Notes: generated from the sequence alone by a model not told the origin. Positions 1 through 7,990 are shown, counted from the first letter of the stretch. The stretch: DNA of 64,000 bases from Aerococcus sanguinicola (GCF_001543145.1 NZ_CP014160.1:1860001-1924000); one strand, 5' to 3'. A program made the numbers and translations.

Positions 1-236
1 GAGAAATATTTCCATATGTTTAAGAAGAAAATCAGCAGCAGAAGGTAGCGGATAACATCAAAGATGCGCAAGAAGAAGTTTTCATAGCTGACGGGTGAGA
101 AGAGGTAGATGACCAGTAAGACTACTAGGCAAAAACAGATGCTCAGTGTCATCCCTACAAACATAGAAGAAGTACGAATGGATTGCTTAAGCTTAAAGCA
201 CTCTAAAAAATATTCTTTTACATCATCAATATGCAT
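1..236 (-). CDS. Partial hypothetical membrane protein
   Basis: The N-terminal 78 residues of an open frame run off the left edge of the window on the minus strand. The ATG at 236-234 is preceded by an AGGTGG ribosome binding site. After a charged start (MHIDDVKEYF) come two hydrophobic stretches, about residues 28-45 and 58-75, which look like membrane helices. The next gene is divergent. I do not recognise a family, and the C-terminal part is outside the window. Confidence 0.6.
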   Translation of the reverse strand, partial: MHIDDVKEYFLECFKLKQSIRTSSMFVGMTLSICFCLVVLLVIYLFSPVSYENFFLRIFDVIRYLLLLIFFLNIWKYF

Positions 237-341
237 TTGTCATCCACCTTATATGTCTAAATTTTAGCCTTATTATACCGCAAAGTCCTTCTGACTGAAA
301 GTATTTTCATCTAATTGTCTTTTAATCTAAGGCTTTTATTC

Positions 342-356
342 TATTCAGGAGTGATT
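342..356 (+). repeat. 15-bp direct repeat, left copy
   Basis: The 15 bases starting TATTCAGGAG recur exactly at 2169-2183. The two copies bracket the LPXTG protein gene, and each is preceded by an AGGCTT motif. Confidence 0.6.
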
Positions 357-432
357 AATGACAGTTTAGGAAGTAATAAGTTTTTAATTATAAAATGTAG
401 TATACTTATATTATGAATAAGGAGGAGATTAT

Positions 433-2094
433 ATGAAGAATAAAGAAACACTCTCATTTCGTAAAGTTAATCTTGGCCTCGCTTCTGTAGCTCTTGCTGG
501 CTTCCTCGCAGCTAACCCGCAAGTGGTTGAAGCGACTGGAACAGCTGATACAGGCGCTGCGACTGCCACCACAACGGCGGGAACTGCAGAACCCACAACT
601 GCTCCAAGTGCTGATGCTAGCAATGCAGGCTACCAAATCCAAGATCCTCAAGAAGCTGAGAAAACTTTAGAACTCGTCCGCAACACTCGTAATACTTATT
701 ATGACGATGAAACAGTTCCTTTTGCAGGCACTTCACTGAAAGACTACGTGACTAAGCAAGGCCTGACCAAGGAACAGTATATTAATGACATCCGCTATGA
801 CCGGATGAATGAAAAGGATGCCTATATCCGGGCAGAAGAAACAGCCATCCATGGTAAGCTTGACCATAAGGGACCAGATGGCGTAAGTGAGCCCCAATAC
901 CATAATAGTAATGCTTGGGGTGAAAATCTGAGCTTTGGTCGCAATTCTGTCGAAGCAGATTTTGAAGCTTGGACCACTGCAGAATTGCCTGCCTTGAAGT
1001 CGGCTAATGGGAAATTCACAGGGGAAAATGGTCACCTTTATCAAATCTTAAATCCATTTAATATTTCCTTCGGTTATGGTAGATTCTCAAAAAATGCTCC
1101 AGGTGTCGATGCTTCTAAATACAAGAACGCATATGATCCAATCAGCGCTCTGACCTTATCTATGAAACCTGGCGATACCGATTATCCAGCTGGTAAACTT
1201 GAAAAAGAGAAAAAAACTGAGCCTATTCCTTTTGAAGTGGAAAGAATTGAAGATTCAACACTTGAAAAAGGTAAAAATATCGTTAAACAAGAAGGTGAGG
1301 ATGGTTTAAGAGATTCGACGGGTGTTGTTATTCGTCAACCGAAAAATAAAATCATTTTAGTTGGTACTAAGGAACCTGAAAAAACAACGACACCTGTTAC
1401 ACCGGGCCCTCAACCAGAGCCAATACCTGAACCAACTCCAACGCCAGAACCAAGCCCAACACCAAAATTAGAACCAACTCCAGGACCAAATACACAACCA
1501 AATCAAGAACCGAAACAGGATCCACAAGCAACTGACCCAGCTAATGAAGGCCCAATAGCTACAACGACACCGCTTGAGGAACCAGATCAGAAGCCGGACC
1601 CAAGCCAACCAACTGGTCCAGTTAACACCCAGCCAACAAATACTAACACACCAAACACGGATCCAAAGAAGGAAAGCCCAAGTCGACCTGTAGTTAAACC
1701 AACCTCTACAAGTCCAAGTGCACCAAGTAAACCTTCTTCTACGTCCCCTAGTGCGGTAGCTCCTATGAACACAGAGCCTACAGAAGTTAATCCTTCCGCT
1801 GTTGCTCCAAGTCAAGACAAAGACCCAGTAGCGCCAGTAGAAGACCAAACGCCTGTAAGTGCAGTTAAGCCAGGTCAGTCACTTGCTAAGCCTGGAAAAC
1901 AGGAAACTAAGCCAGGGAAAGTCTCTGCTCTTGTACCTAAGGAAGCCAAGCAAGGTCAAGCTCAGGCTAGCCAAGTTAAATCCCAATCAGCGCATTCTGT
2001 TCTACCTAAGACAGGGGCAGTTGCTGTGTCCTTTACAGGCTTTGGCCTTGCCCTAGTCGCAGCTGGTGCTGCTTTGTTGAAACGCCGCAAATAA
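433..2094 (+). CDS. CAP/SCP-domain LPXTG-anchored cell wall protein
   Basis: 553-residue secreted wall protein. The signal peptide (residues 1-34) carries the SFRK-x3-G-x2-S core of YSIRK-type signals. Residues about 75-220 resemble a CAP/SCP domain, with a GENL motif at 163-166 and GHLYQILNP at 200-208. Residues about 315-500 are rich in Pro, Thr and Ser and probably span the peptidoglycan. An LPKTG sortase site at 524-528 is followed by a hydrophobic helix and a KRRK tail. The ATG has a strong AAGGAGGAG ribosome binding site. Transcription appears monocistronic, ending at a hairpin downstream. Bacterial CAP proteins have no single established reaction, so the substrate is unknown. A role in host or surface interaction is inference. 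Confidence 0.88.
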   Translation: MKNKETLSFRKVNLGLASVALAGFLAANPQVVEATGTADTGAATATTTAGTAEPTTAPSADASNAGYQIQDPQEAEKTLELVRNTRNTYYDDETVPFAGTSLKDYVTKQGLTKEQYINDIRYDRMNEKDAYIRAEETAIHGKLDHKGPDGVSEPQYHNSNAWGENLSFGRNSVEADFEAWTTAELPALKSANGKFTGENGHLYQILNPFNISFGYGRFSKNAPGVDASKYKNAYDPISALTLSMKPGDTDYPAGKLEKEKKTEPIPFEVERIEDSTLEKGKNIVKQEGEDGLRDSTGVVIRQPKNKIILVGTKEPEKTTTPVTPGPQPEPIPEPTPTPEPSPTPKLEPTPGPNTQPNQEPKQDPQATDPANEGPIATTTPLEEPDQKPDPSQPTGPVNTQPTNTNTPNTDPKKESPSRPVVKPTSTSPSAPSKPSSTSPSAVAPMNTEPTEVNPSAVAPSQDKDPVAPVEDQTPVSAVKPGQSLAKPGKQETKPGKVSALVPKEAKQGQAQASQVKSQSAHSVLPKTGAVAVSFTGFGLALVAAGAALLKRRK

Positions 2095-2112
2095 TTTTTT
2101 CTATCGATTTTT

Positions 2113-2146
2113 AGAGTCCAGGTTCTCTCGGAGCTTGGGCTTTTTG
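2113..2146 (+). terminator. Intrinsic terminator after the LPXTG gene
   Basis: A bulged stem (AGTCCAGG pairing with CTTGGGCT, plus an inner CTC/GAG) closes on a TCG loop and is followed by TTTTT. Confidence 0.65.
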
Positions 2147-2168
2147 TTATTCAAGAGTTCCTTAGGCT

Positions 2169-2183
2169 TATTCAGGAGTGATT
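2169..2183 (+). repeat. 15-bp direct repeat, right copy
   Basis: Exact copy of the sequence at 342-356. It lies just downstream of the LPXTG gene terminator. Confidence 0.6.
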
Positions 2184-2244
2184 CGCTTTTAACGGGTCAA
2201 AAAAGGTTATAGTAGAATAAGAGACTTAATGAGGAGGCGGCATA

Positions 2245-2802
2245 ATGACAAATGAAGATTTAATCGATACAGCGACTTACCGCAAGGAGGACTTGGTAAA
2301 GGCAAGCGCCCCCAAGGCCTACTGTACCCACTGCGGTTACCGGCTCCATGAACAGGCCTCTTACTGCTATAATTGTGACCAGGATCCTTCGATAGGGACG
2401 GCTTACTGTCGGCGCTGTGGGGGCAGTCTCTTAGTGGGGCAGAAATTCTGTTCCCGTTGTGGGCTGGCCCAGGCGAAGTCATCCCAGATTCATTTGGAAC
2501 GTTTTCCATTTGCCGGGGAGACACCAGCCATGCAAGCAGAGATGGAGAAGATTGAAGCCAGTGGGGAAAGAGACAAGGGACGCTTTAATATTTGGGCCTT
2601 TATCTTTAGCGGGCTTTGGTTTTGTTATCAGGGTTTGTGGGAATTCGGTCTCATTCTGATCGCTCTCACCTGTCTGCCTTTTGCCTTCTGGTTGAAGCTG
2701 GTCTTGATTACTTTCTTTTCAGGCCGCTACGGGATTTACATTAAGTACCGTTATCTCAAGTACGGTGAGCGCTTGCCTAACTTAGCAAAATTATTTCACT
2801 AA
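2245..2802 (+). CDS. Double zinc-ribbon membrane protein
   Basis: 185 residues. Eight cysteines in four CxxC pairs (Cys27/30, 41/44, 55/58, 69/72) form what should be two zinc ribbons. A linker follows, then a hydrophobic part (about 118-165) with two to three membrane segments. The C-terminal YIKYRYLKYGERL is typical of small DUF2628-like membrane proteins. The ribosome binding site is GAGGAGG. The gene stands alone between terminators. No enzymatic motif is visible. A role in metal sensing or as a membrane adaptor would be inference. Confidence 0.7.
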   Translation: MTNEDLIDTATYRKEDLVKASAPKAYCTHCGYRLHEQASYCYNCDQDPSIGTAYCRRCGGSLLVGQKFCSRCGLAQAKSSQIHLERFPFAGETPAMQAEMEKIEASGERDKGRFNIWAFIFSGLWFCYQGLWEFGLILIALTCLPFAFWLKLVLITFFSGRYGIYIKYRYLKYGERLPNLAKLFH

Positions 2803-2804
2803 AA

Positions 2805-2838
2805 AAGACCAGTCAAAAGCTACTTGACTGGTCTTTTC
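2805..2838. terminator. Bidirectional terminator
   Basis: A perfect 12-bp stem AAGACCAGTCAA/TTGACTGGTCTT with T-runs on both strands serves the convergent zinc-ribbon and symporter genes. Confidence 0.85.
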
Positions 2839-2858
2839 TTATGAGCTATTTTCTTAAA

Positions 2859-4256
2859 TTAACGGTCAACATCATCTTCTGGTTCAACCAGGGCTTCATT
2901 ATCATTGAAGATGGTTTGGTTCATGTTGCCCATAGCCTTAGAGGTCACGGTTCCAGCGATAATGGAGTCGTTGACATTAAGGGCGGTACGTCCCATGTCA
3001 ACGATCGGTTCAATAGAAACCATGAGCCCGATAACTTCGATAGGGAGTCCTAACATACCAAAGAGAATGAGGGAGCCGAATGTGGCCCCACCACCTGCAC
3101 CAGATACCCCGATAGAGGTGATGGTAGCTGCTGCAATGATGGTAATCCAGGTACTTGGGTCAGAGAAGGACATGCCGGCAGCTGGTGCTGCGATAACGGC
3201 TAACATAACAGGGTAAATCCCCACACAACCGTTCTGACCGATGGATAGGCCAAAGGTAGCTGAGAAGTTAGCAGTTGGTGTATCCACACCCAAAGCTTCG
3301 GTTTGTGTCTGAATGTTTAGGGGCAGGGAACCTGCACTTGACCGAGCCGTGAAGGCAAAGATCAAGACATTGGCAGCCTTTTTGAGATATTGGATGGGGT
3401 TAATCCCAAAGAGGACAAGGATGATCATGTGGATGATAAACATCACGATCAAGGCCACATAACAAGCTACAATGAAGGTTGCCATAGTTTGGATGGTTGA
3501 AATACTTGAAGTCGCTAGGGCCTTGGTCATCAGAGCGAAGATCCCGTATGGCGCAATGCGAAGGACCAGGGTGACTAAACGAGAAACAATGGCATGGAGG
3601 CTGTTGATAATCTTTTCAAAGATTTCAGCTTCTTCTGGATGGTGGCGGCGCCCACCGAGATAGGCAGCCCCCACAAAGACAGAGAAGATAACAACAGCGA
3701 TAGTCGAAGTTGACCGGCTACCCGCCATATCCGCGAAGACATTCACCGGAATGAAGGAACGGATGGTTTCAGGGATGGTTAAATCAGCGATTTCCGAATT
3801 ACGCTCTACTAATTGGTCAATCCGGGCATTCTCAGTAGCGCCCCGGGCAAATTCGGCCCCATCTAAATTGAAGAGGACTCCGGTTGCGATAGCGATGAAT
3901 GCGGCAATCGCAACGGTAATGAGTAGAGTTCCGATAACGCCTGTCCCGATCTTACCGAGGTTGGATTGTTCGTGGTCGAGCTTGGTAAAGGCCCGGATCA
4001 TGGAAACCATTACCAGTGGGATAACCAACATTTGTAGGAAGTTGATGTAGCCCTTGCCGACAATATCAATCCAGTCCATAATTTCCGCAGTGACCTCACT
4101 CTCAGCGCCTAGGATGAATTGGATCAGGAGTCCAAAGACGATCCCTAAGCCCAGACCGGTGAAGACGCGGTTGGAATATTTAACGTGCTTGCGGCTCATC
4201 TGGTTGAGGACCAGGCAGAGCGCAACAAATATGAGTAAAGTAATAATAACTTGCAA
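2859..4256 (-). CDS. tcyP: L-cystine/dicarboxylate-type sodium symporter (TcyP family)
   Basis: 465-residue member of the dicarboxylate/amino acid:cation symporter family with about eight membrane helices. The conserved core ARSSAGSLPLNIQTQ and the later FGLSIGQNGC region are closest to the TcyP/YdjN cystine importers. The frame can be opened at a GTG at 4280. However, the AAGGAGG ribosome binding site lies inside that extension, 8 bases before a TTG at 4256, so I take the TTG as the start. It is monocistronic. Cystine as substrate follows from family resemblance. Other dicarboxylates or amino acids are not excluded. Confidence 0.85.
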   Translation of the reverse strand: MQVIITLLIFVALCLVLNQMSRKHVKYSNRVFTGLGLGIVFGLLIQFILGAESEVTAEIMDWIDIVGKGYINFLQMLVIPLVMVSMIRAFTKLDHEQSNLGKIGTGVIGTLLITVAIAAFIAIATGVLFNLDGAEFARGATENARIDQLVERNSEIADLTIPETIRSFIPVNVFADMAGSRSTSTIAVVIFSVFVGAAYLGGRRHHPEEAEIFEKIINSLHAIVSRLVTLVLRIAPYGIFALMTKALATSSISTIQTMATFIVACYVALIVMFIIHMIILVLFGINPIQYLKKAANVLIFAFTARSSAGSLPLNIQTQTEALGVDTPTANFSATFGLSIGQNGCVGIYPVMLAVIAAPAAGMSFSDPSTWITIIAAATITSIGVSGAGGGATFGSLILFGMLGLPIEVIGLMVSIEPIVDMGRTALNVNDSIIAGTVTSKAMGNMNQTIFNDNEALVEPEDDVDR

Positions 4257-4394
4257 AATGCATACCTCCTTCTTGTTCACTTACTATTTATTAGCTGATG
4301 AACTGAGAATATTATAGCTTATTTTTTATTAGAATGCACCTAATAAGCCTCGAGACCGATTTTTTATCATTTTTCTCTTTTTGAGGGGAAGAAA

Positions 4395-4403
4395 TGGTAT
4401 AAT
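4395..4403 (+). promoter_or_regulatory. Extended -10 promoter element
   Basis: TGGTATAAT is an extended -10 about 70 bases before the next start codon. No good -35 is visible. Confidence 0.45.
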
Positions 4404-4470
4404 ATAGCTTTAAAGCAGATGTTGAGAGCAGATTAGTGATTGATCGGCTTGCACTTAAAGGAGACGAGTC

Positions 4471-5373
4471 ATGGTAAAATTTAATCAGCACTTTGATAAT
4501 CCAGACCAATTAAAGGCCTTCTTACGCCAAGAAGACCGGCCTGATCTGGAGCTAGAATATTTAGAAGTCCAAGATGAACTGGAAGAGCTAGCAGCTGGAC
4601 CAGTATCCCGGGAAAACCACCGCCAACAGCTTAAGCTGGAAACTTACCGGGATGCCCTGGTGGAAGTTCTCAATGAAAAACCGATTGAAGATGAGATAAG
4701 AAGTGAAGTAGAGGAAGAAGAATCTGATGACTATGTAGAAGAAGATAAGCAAGGTCCTACTGACTCGAGTATGGAGAGTAAAGGGGCAGCCTTTCTTTCC
4801 GGCTTAGGCCAGCAGGTGAAGCGGGGCGTCCAGGCTAGCGGCCAGGCCATTAACCGGGGAATCGAGCATGAGATGGCCAAGAAAGAACCCTGGAAAGAGA
4901 AGAAGGCTGCTCTGGCCGAGGAGCGCCAGCGAGCCAAGGAAGCCAAAGAGGCCCAAGCCTTAGCCAACCAGGCCCAATATAAGCCCTATCCTAGGAAACG
5001 GCGCCGGGGTTGCGGTTGTGGGGGCTGTCTCTTAGTAATCGTCCTCGCCTTAGTATTAGGCTACTTTGCTTTGGGACAGGCCCAAGTCTACCTCCCTAAC
5101 ATTTCACTGAATGCACCAGATATTAGGGTAGATGGGGGCAGCTTGATCCAAGAAGGCTGGGAATATGCCAAGTCTTGGCTCGGCAATCTTTTCTCTGGCG
5201 ACGACCAAGCGCCTGCAGATGAAGGCCAGGGCTGGCAAGCCCCTGCGGATAATGGGGGTGGAAGCTGGCAAAATCAAGAAGCACCGGCTACTGATAATGG
5301 TTGGACCGAACCTGCCCCTACAAGTCCGGACCCGGCTCCACAAGCAGGGGATGAGACTGGAACAGGTTATTAA
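4471..5373 (+). CDS. Unrecognised one-pass membrane protein with acidic N-terminus and wall-side tail
   Basis: 300 residues, family not recognised. Residues 1-100 are acidic and helical. Residues about 115-170 are a charged segment rich in Ala, Lys and Glu, likely coiled coil. A basic KRRR stop and the cysteine cluster CGCGGC (181-186) lie directly before one membrane helix (186-203). The rest (204-300) is low complexity, with repeated Ala-Pro-Asp-Gly-Trp motifs, and would lie outside the cell. The ribosome binding site is AAAGGAG. The gene is followed by its own terminator. The cysteines at the membrane boundary could be acylated or bind metal, which is speculation. Confidence 0.7.
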   Translation: MVKFNQHFDNPDQLKAFLRQEDRPDLELEYLEVQDELEELAAGPVSRENHRQQLKLETYRDALVEVLNEKPIEDEIRSEVEEEESDDYVEEDKQGPTDSSMESKGAAFLSGLGQQVKRGVQASGQAINRGIEHEMAKKEPWKEKKAALAEERQRAKEAKEAQALANQAQYKPYPRKRRRGCGCGGCLLVIVLALVLGYFALGQAQVYLPNISLNAPDIRVDGGSLIQEGWEYAKSWLGNLFSGDDQAPADEGQGWQAPADNGGGSWQNQEAPATDNGWTEPAPTSPDPAPQAGDETGTGY

Positions 5374-5400
5374 TTGAATAGATGTCAAAGAAGTAGGTAG

Positions 5401-5430
5401 AGGCTGGGGTTAACCCTGGCCTTTTTTTGC
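5401..5430 (+). terminator. Intrinsic terminator
   Basis: A nine-pair stem AGGCTGGGG/CCCTGGCCT with a TTAA loop is followed by seven Ts. Confidence 0.85.
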
Positions 5431-5473
5431 TTTCTTCCTAAATCATCCGAATCTAAGTACCAAGTCTCACACC

Positions 5474-5589
5474 CTAGTCGGGTTCGGTCTGGCAGAAATA
5501 GCTCCTCTTCACAAATAGTCGCCGAAGATTTGCAATCTTCTCTGACTATTTGCTCCAGAGGTCTATTTCTCCCGCCAGCCCTCACACCC
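5474..5589 (+). repeat. Hairpin repeat unit 1 (subtype I)
   Basis: The unit starts CTAGTCGGGTTCG and ends CTCACACCC. Inside, four nested arms pair: CTGGC 5489-5493 with GCCAG 5574-5578; GAAATAG 5495-5501 with CTATTTC 5563-5569; CAAATAGTC 5512-5520 with GACTATTTG 5544-5552; GAAGATT 5524-5530 with AATCTTC 5534-5540. The same plan recurs at 56993-57107 with different but still complementary arms. The truncated 3' half of a subtype II unit precedes it at about 5440-5473. There is no open reading frame. Confidence 0.7.
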
Positions 5590-5592
5590 TTC

Positions 5593-5711
5593 CTAGTCGG
5601 GTTCGCAAGAGCAGACTTGAAGGGATTTCACCCAATCGGAACGACCGGCTAAAGTCGCTCTTATCCGCTTGGGCTCCAATCATTCAAGTCTAACCGCTCT
5701 TGCTCACACCC
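5593..5711 (+). repeat. Hairpin repeat unit 2 (subtype II)
   Basis: Same borders as unit 1 (CTAGTCGGGTTCG and CTCACACCC) but a different interior. GCAAGAGC 5605-5612 pairs with GCTCTTGC 5696-5703, AGACTTGAA 5613-5621 with TTCAAGTCT 5683-5691, and CCCAA 5631-5635 with TTGGG 5669-5673. The unpaired motifs GATTTCA, GGAACGA, CTTATCC and CCAATCA are shared with the unit at 57677-57794. Confidence 0.7.
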
Positions 5712-5760
5712 TTAATTATGATATTTTTGTAAGAAAGATTAGTTTTTGTTAATTATTCTC

Positions 5761-5789
5761 TTGACTTTATTATAATGTCGGTTTATTAT
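5761..5789 (+). promoter_or_regulatory. Promoter of the aromatic ABC importer leader
   Basis: TTGACT (5761-5766) and TATTAT (5784-5789) are separated by 17 bases, ahead of the leader peptide. A TATAAT at 5771-5776 is also present but lacks a -35. Confidence 0.65.
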
Positions 5790-5820
5790 TAGGTCATCAC
5801 GATAGGGAGGAGCATGAAGA

Positions 5821-5913
5821 ATGAAACAATTGAATTTAGAGCATGTTAATTTTTCATGTTCTGCTAAGAAAATGAGCAAGTATTACTTTAGCTATTTTAG
5901 ATCGTGTTTGTAG
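5821..5913 (+). CDS. Aromatic leader peptide A (30 residues)
   Basis: A short ORF encodes 30 residues ending KYYFSYFRSCL, with Tyr/Phe at codons 21, 22, 23, 25 and 26. A GGGAGG ribosome binding site lies 10 bases upstream. The stop codon overlaps the first arm of a chain of alternative hairpins that ends in an intrinsic terminator. This is the arrangement of an attenuation leader peptide, whose translation speed reports charged tRNA. Five Tyr/Phe codons and no Trp point to tyrosine and/or phenylalanine as the signal. It is not itself expected to have a function as a protein. Confidence 0.7.
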   Translation: MKQLNLEHVNFSCSAKKMSKYYFSYFRSCL

Positions 5914-6043
5914 CTGTGAATCCATCATAGGTACAAACATCAGCGTTTTGGATCTATGATGGCTGAAGTCTTTTGAAGTGTTTAGCCATCCAGAATGATA
6001 AATTCTAATGGCTAAAGGCATAGCTTATAAATCAGATAGCCTT
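5905..6043 (+). ncRNA. Attenuator A: interleaved alternative hairpins
   Basis: Mutually exclusive pairings can be read directly. TGTTTGTA 5905-5912 pairs with TACAAACA 5932-5939, competing with CCATCATAG 5922-5930 pairing with CTATGATGG 5954-5962. GATGGCT 5958-5964 can pair with AGCCATC 5984-5990, competing with TTTAGCCAT 5981-5989 pairing with ATGGCTAAA 6008-6016. Next, CTAAT and AAGGC (6005-6019) can pair with GCCTT 6039-6043 and ATTAG 6052-6056, which would open the terminator. No T-box signature (GGTGG with ACC) is present. Confidence 0.6.
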
Positions 6044-6086
6044 AAGGTTTAATTAGTTTTTATCATATCTAATTAAACCTTTTTTG
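6044..6086 (+). terminator. Attenuator A terminator
   Basis: A perfect 13-bp stem AAGGTTTAATTAG/CTAATTAAACCTT is followed by Ts. It sits between the leader peptide and the importer genes, so it must be read through for expression. Confidence 0.85.
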
Positions 6087-6140
6087 TTTGCCAGGAAGGC
6101 TAGACGGATCTGTGCCTTAGCACTAGAAATGGAGAGAAGA

Positions 6141-7094
6141 ATGAATAAGAAAATACGCGCTATTTTAGGACTAGGCTTAGTCGGCCTATCTCTGGCTGGA
6201 TGTAGCCAGGGCGGTCAAGACGGACAAAAAGAGATTGGGATTATCCAATATGGGGAACACCAAGCCCTCAACAATGCCCGGGAAGGTTTCGTGGAAGGCC
6301 TCGAAGAAGCGGGCTTCAAGGATGGGGAGACCATCCATATTGATTACCAGAATGCCCAGGCTGACCAGTCTAACCTGAATTCGATCGCCCAAAATATGAA
6401 GGGGCGCAAGGATTTAACTTTCGCCATTGCGACGCCCGCAGCCCAGGCTGCCCTCAATGCCGATAAGCAAACCCCTGTCCTATTTACAGCGGTAACGGAT
6501 GCGGTCTCTGCTAACCTTGTGAAGTCCTTGGACCAACCGGGAACCAATGCTTCAGGAACCAGCGACATTGCCCCAGTGGAGAAAGCGGTGGACCTACTTT
6601 TGACGATCGATCCGTCGATTAAGACGGTGGGCATGCCTTACAATTCCAGCGAAGTGAATTCTGAAATCCAGTTTAAGGCTTTCAAAGACTATGCGGAAAG
6701 CAAGGGCCTGAAAGTGGAAGCACAAACGGTGACGACAACCAATGAAGTCCAGTCAGCGGTTACAGCCTTGGCCAAACGTGTGGATGGCATTTGCTTACCG
6801 ACCGATAACACGATTGCCCAAACGATTCCGACAATTGGCAGTGTGGTCCGGGAAGCCAAAGTGCCAACCATCGGAGCTGAGAGCGCCCACTTAGAAGGTT
6901 GCTTAGCGACTTACGGGGTTAACTACAAGGATCTAGGCCGGCAGACGGCTGAAATGGCGGTTAAAATCCTCAAAGATGGCGCCGATGTCAGTCAAATTCC
7001 TGTCGAAAAAGCTAAGGATTATGAATTAGTAATAAATGAAGCCATGGCCAAAGACCTAGGGATTGACCCAGCACAGATTAAGAAGGGAGAATAA
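6141..7094 (+). CDS. TrpX-like ABC substrate-binding lipoprotein
   Basis: 317-residue lipoprotein of the ABC_sub_bind family (COG2984, TrpX in streptococci). It has a short signal ending in the lipobox LAGC, then a periplasmic-binding fold. The ATG at 6141 has GGAGAG upstream. A TTG at 6084 would fall inside the attenuator terminator and is rejected. It is the first gene of a three-gene importer with the permease 5 bases downstream. The streptococcal homologue is reported for tryptophan. Here the leader peptide contains Tyr and Phe but no Trp, so I infer an aromatic amino acid, most likely tyrosine or phenylalanine. Confidence 0.85.
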   Translation: MNKKIRAILGLGLVGLSLAGCSQGGQDGQKEIGIIQYGEHQALNNAREGFVEGLEEAGFKDGETIHIDYQNAQADQSNLNSIAQNMKGRKDLTFAIATPAAQAALNADKQTPVLFTAVTDAVSANLVKSLDQPGTNASGTSDIAPVEKAVDLLLTIDPSIKTVGMPYNSSEVNSEIQFKAFKDYAESKGLKVEAQTVTTTNEVQSAVTALAKRVDGICLPTDNTIAQTIPTIGSVVREAKVPTIGAESAHLEGCLATYGVNYKDLGRQTAEMAVKILKDGADVSQIPVEKAKDYELVINEAMAKDLGIDPAQIKKGE

Positions 7095-7099
7095 AGGAT

Positions 7100-7990
7100 A
7101 TGGATTTAATTGTTTCAAGTATTTCACAGGGACTCATGTGGTCCATTCTTGCAATTGGGGTCTATTTGACCTTCCGCATTTTAGATATTGCCGACTTGTC
7201 AGCTGAGGGGAGTTTCCCCTTGGGTGCGGCGGTCTGCGCCAAGTTAATTGTTTCGGGAGTCCATCCGTTGATCGCTACCCTTGCTGCTTTCTTAGCGGGC
7301 TTAGTGGCAGGCTTGGTCAATGGCTTTATGATTAATAAGATGCATATTCCAGCTTTGCTTTCCGGGATCCTAACCATGACGGGGCTTTATTCCATTAACT
7401 TGCGGATCATGGGGCAGGCCAATATTCCTTTACTAGGGGAGGCCAATATCATGGAGTCTTTCCAAGCGACGGGGATGAATCCTACCTTGGCTTCTTTAAT
7501 CATTGCCTTAATTTTCCTAGCAGTTGTTATTATGGCTCTGGTGATCTTTATGAATACCGAATATGGTTTGACGCTCCGGGCGACTGGGGATAACCCGCTC
7601 ATGGCAGAAGCCAATGGGGTCAAAACGGACCAAATGAAGTTAGTGGGCTTGATGCTCTCTAACGGTTTGATTGCCTTATCAGGAGCGATTATCTGCCAGA
7701 ATAACGGCTATGCGGATATTGCCATGGGGACCGGGACGATTGTTATTGGTTTAGCCGCTATTATTATTGGGGAAGTGCTCCGCCGCAACCTCACTTTCGG
7801 CAAACGTTTAATCACCATTGCGATTGGAGCTGTGATTTACCGCTTGATTATTGATTTCATCATGCAGCAACAATTCCTGCCTGTTCTTCCCAGCGATATC
7901 AAGGTGCTTTCATCCATCGCGCTCGCTATTATTCTCTATGCCCCCCATGCCAAGGCCAGTTTCGCGAACCGGCAAGCCAGTGCTAAGTAA
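7100..7990 (+). CDS. TrpY-like ABC permease for an aromatic amino acid
   Basis: 296 residues of the BPD_transp_2 / COG4120 permease family with about eight to nine membrane helices. It has the conserved segment TLRATGDNPLMAEANG that in this family contacts the ATPase. It lies between the binding protein (5-base gap) and the ATPase (12-base gap). It should form the membrane channel of the importer as a homodimer. The spacing shows co-transcription. Substrate choice is inferred from the upstream attenuator, not from the permease. Confidence 0.87.
   Translation: MDLIVSSISQGLMWSILAIGVYLTFRILDIADLSAEGSFPLGAAVCAKLIVSGVHPLIATLAAFLAGLVAGLVNGFMINKMHIPALLSGILTMTGLYSINLRIMGQANIPLLGEANIMESFQATGMNPTLASLIIALIFLAVVIMALVIFMNTEYGLTLRATGDNPLMAEANGVKTDQMKLVGLMLSNGLIALSGAIICQNNGYADIAMGTGTIVIGLAAIIIGEVLRRNLTFGKRLITIAIGAVIYRLIIDFIMQQQFLPVLPSDIKVLSSIALAIILYAPHAKASFANRQASAK

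Noticed and set aside
5474..5720. tRNA-like T-loop sequences (GGGTTCG) in the repeat units
   Set aside because: No acceptor stem, anticodon arm or CCA context fits; the motif is the border of a hairpin repeat.
5720..6140. T-box riboswitch before the importer
   Set aside because: No GGTGG-ACC antiterminator motif or specifier loop. A translated aromatic ORF fits better. The same holds for 11640-11985.
6084..6140. TTG start at 6084 for the binding protein
   Set aside because: It lies in the attenuator terminator and would put 19 residues before a clear lipoprotein signal.
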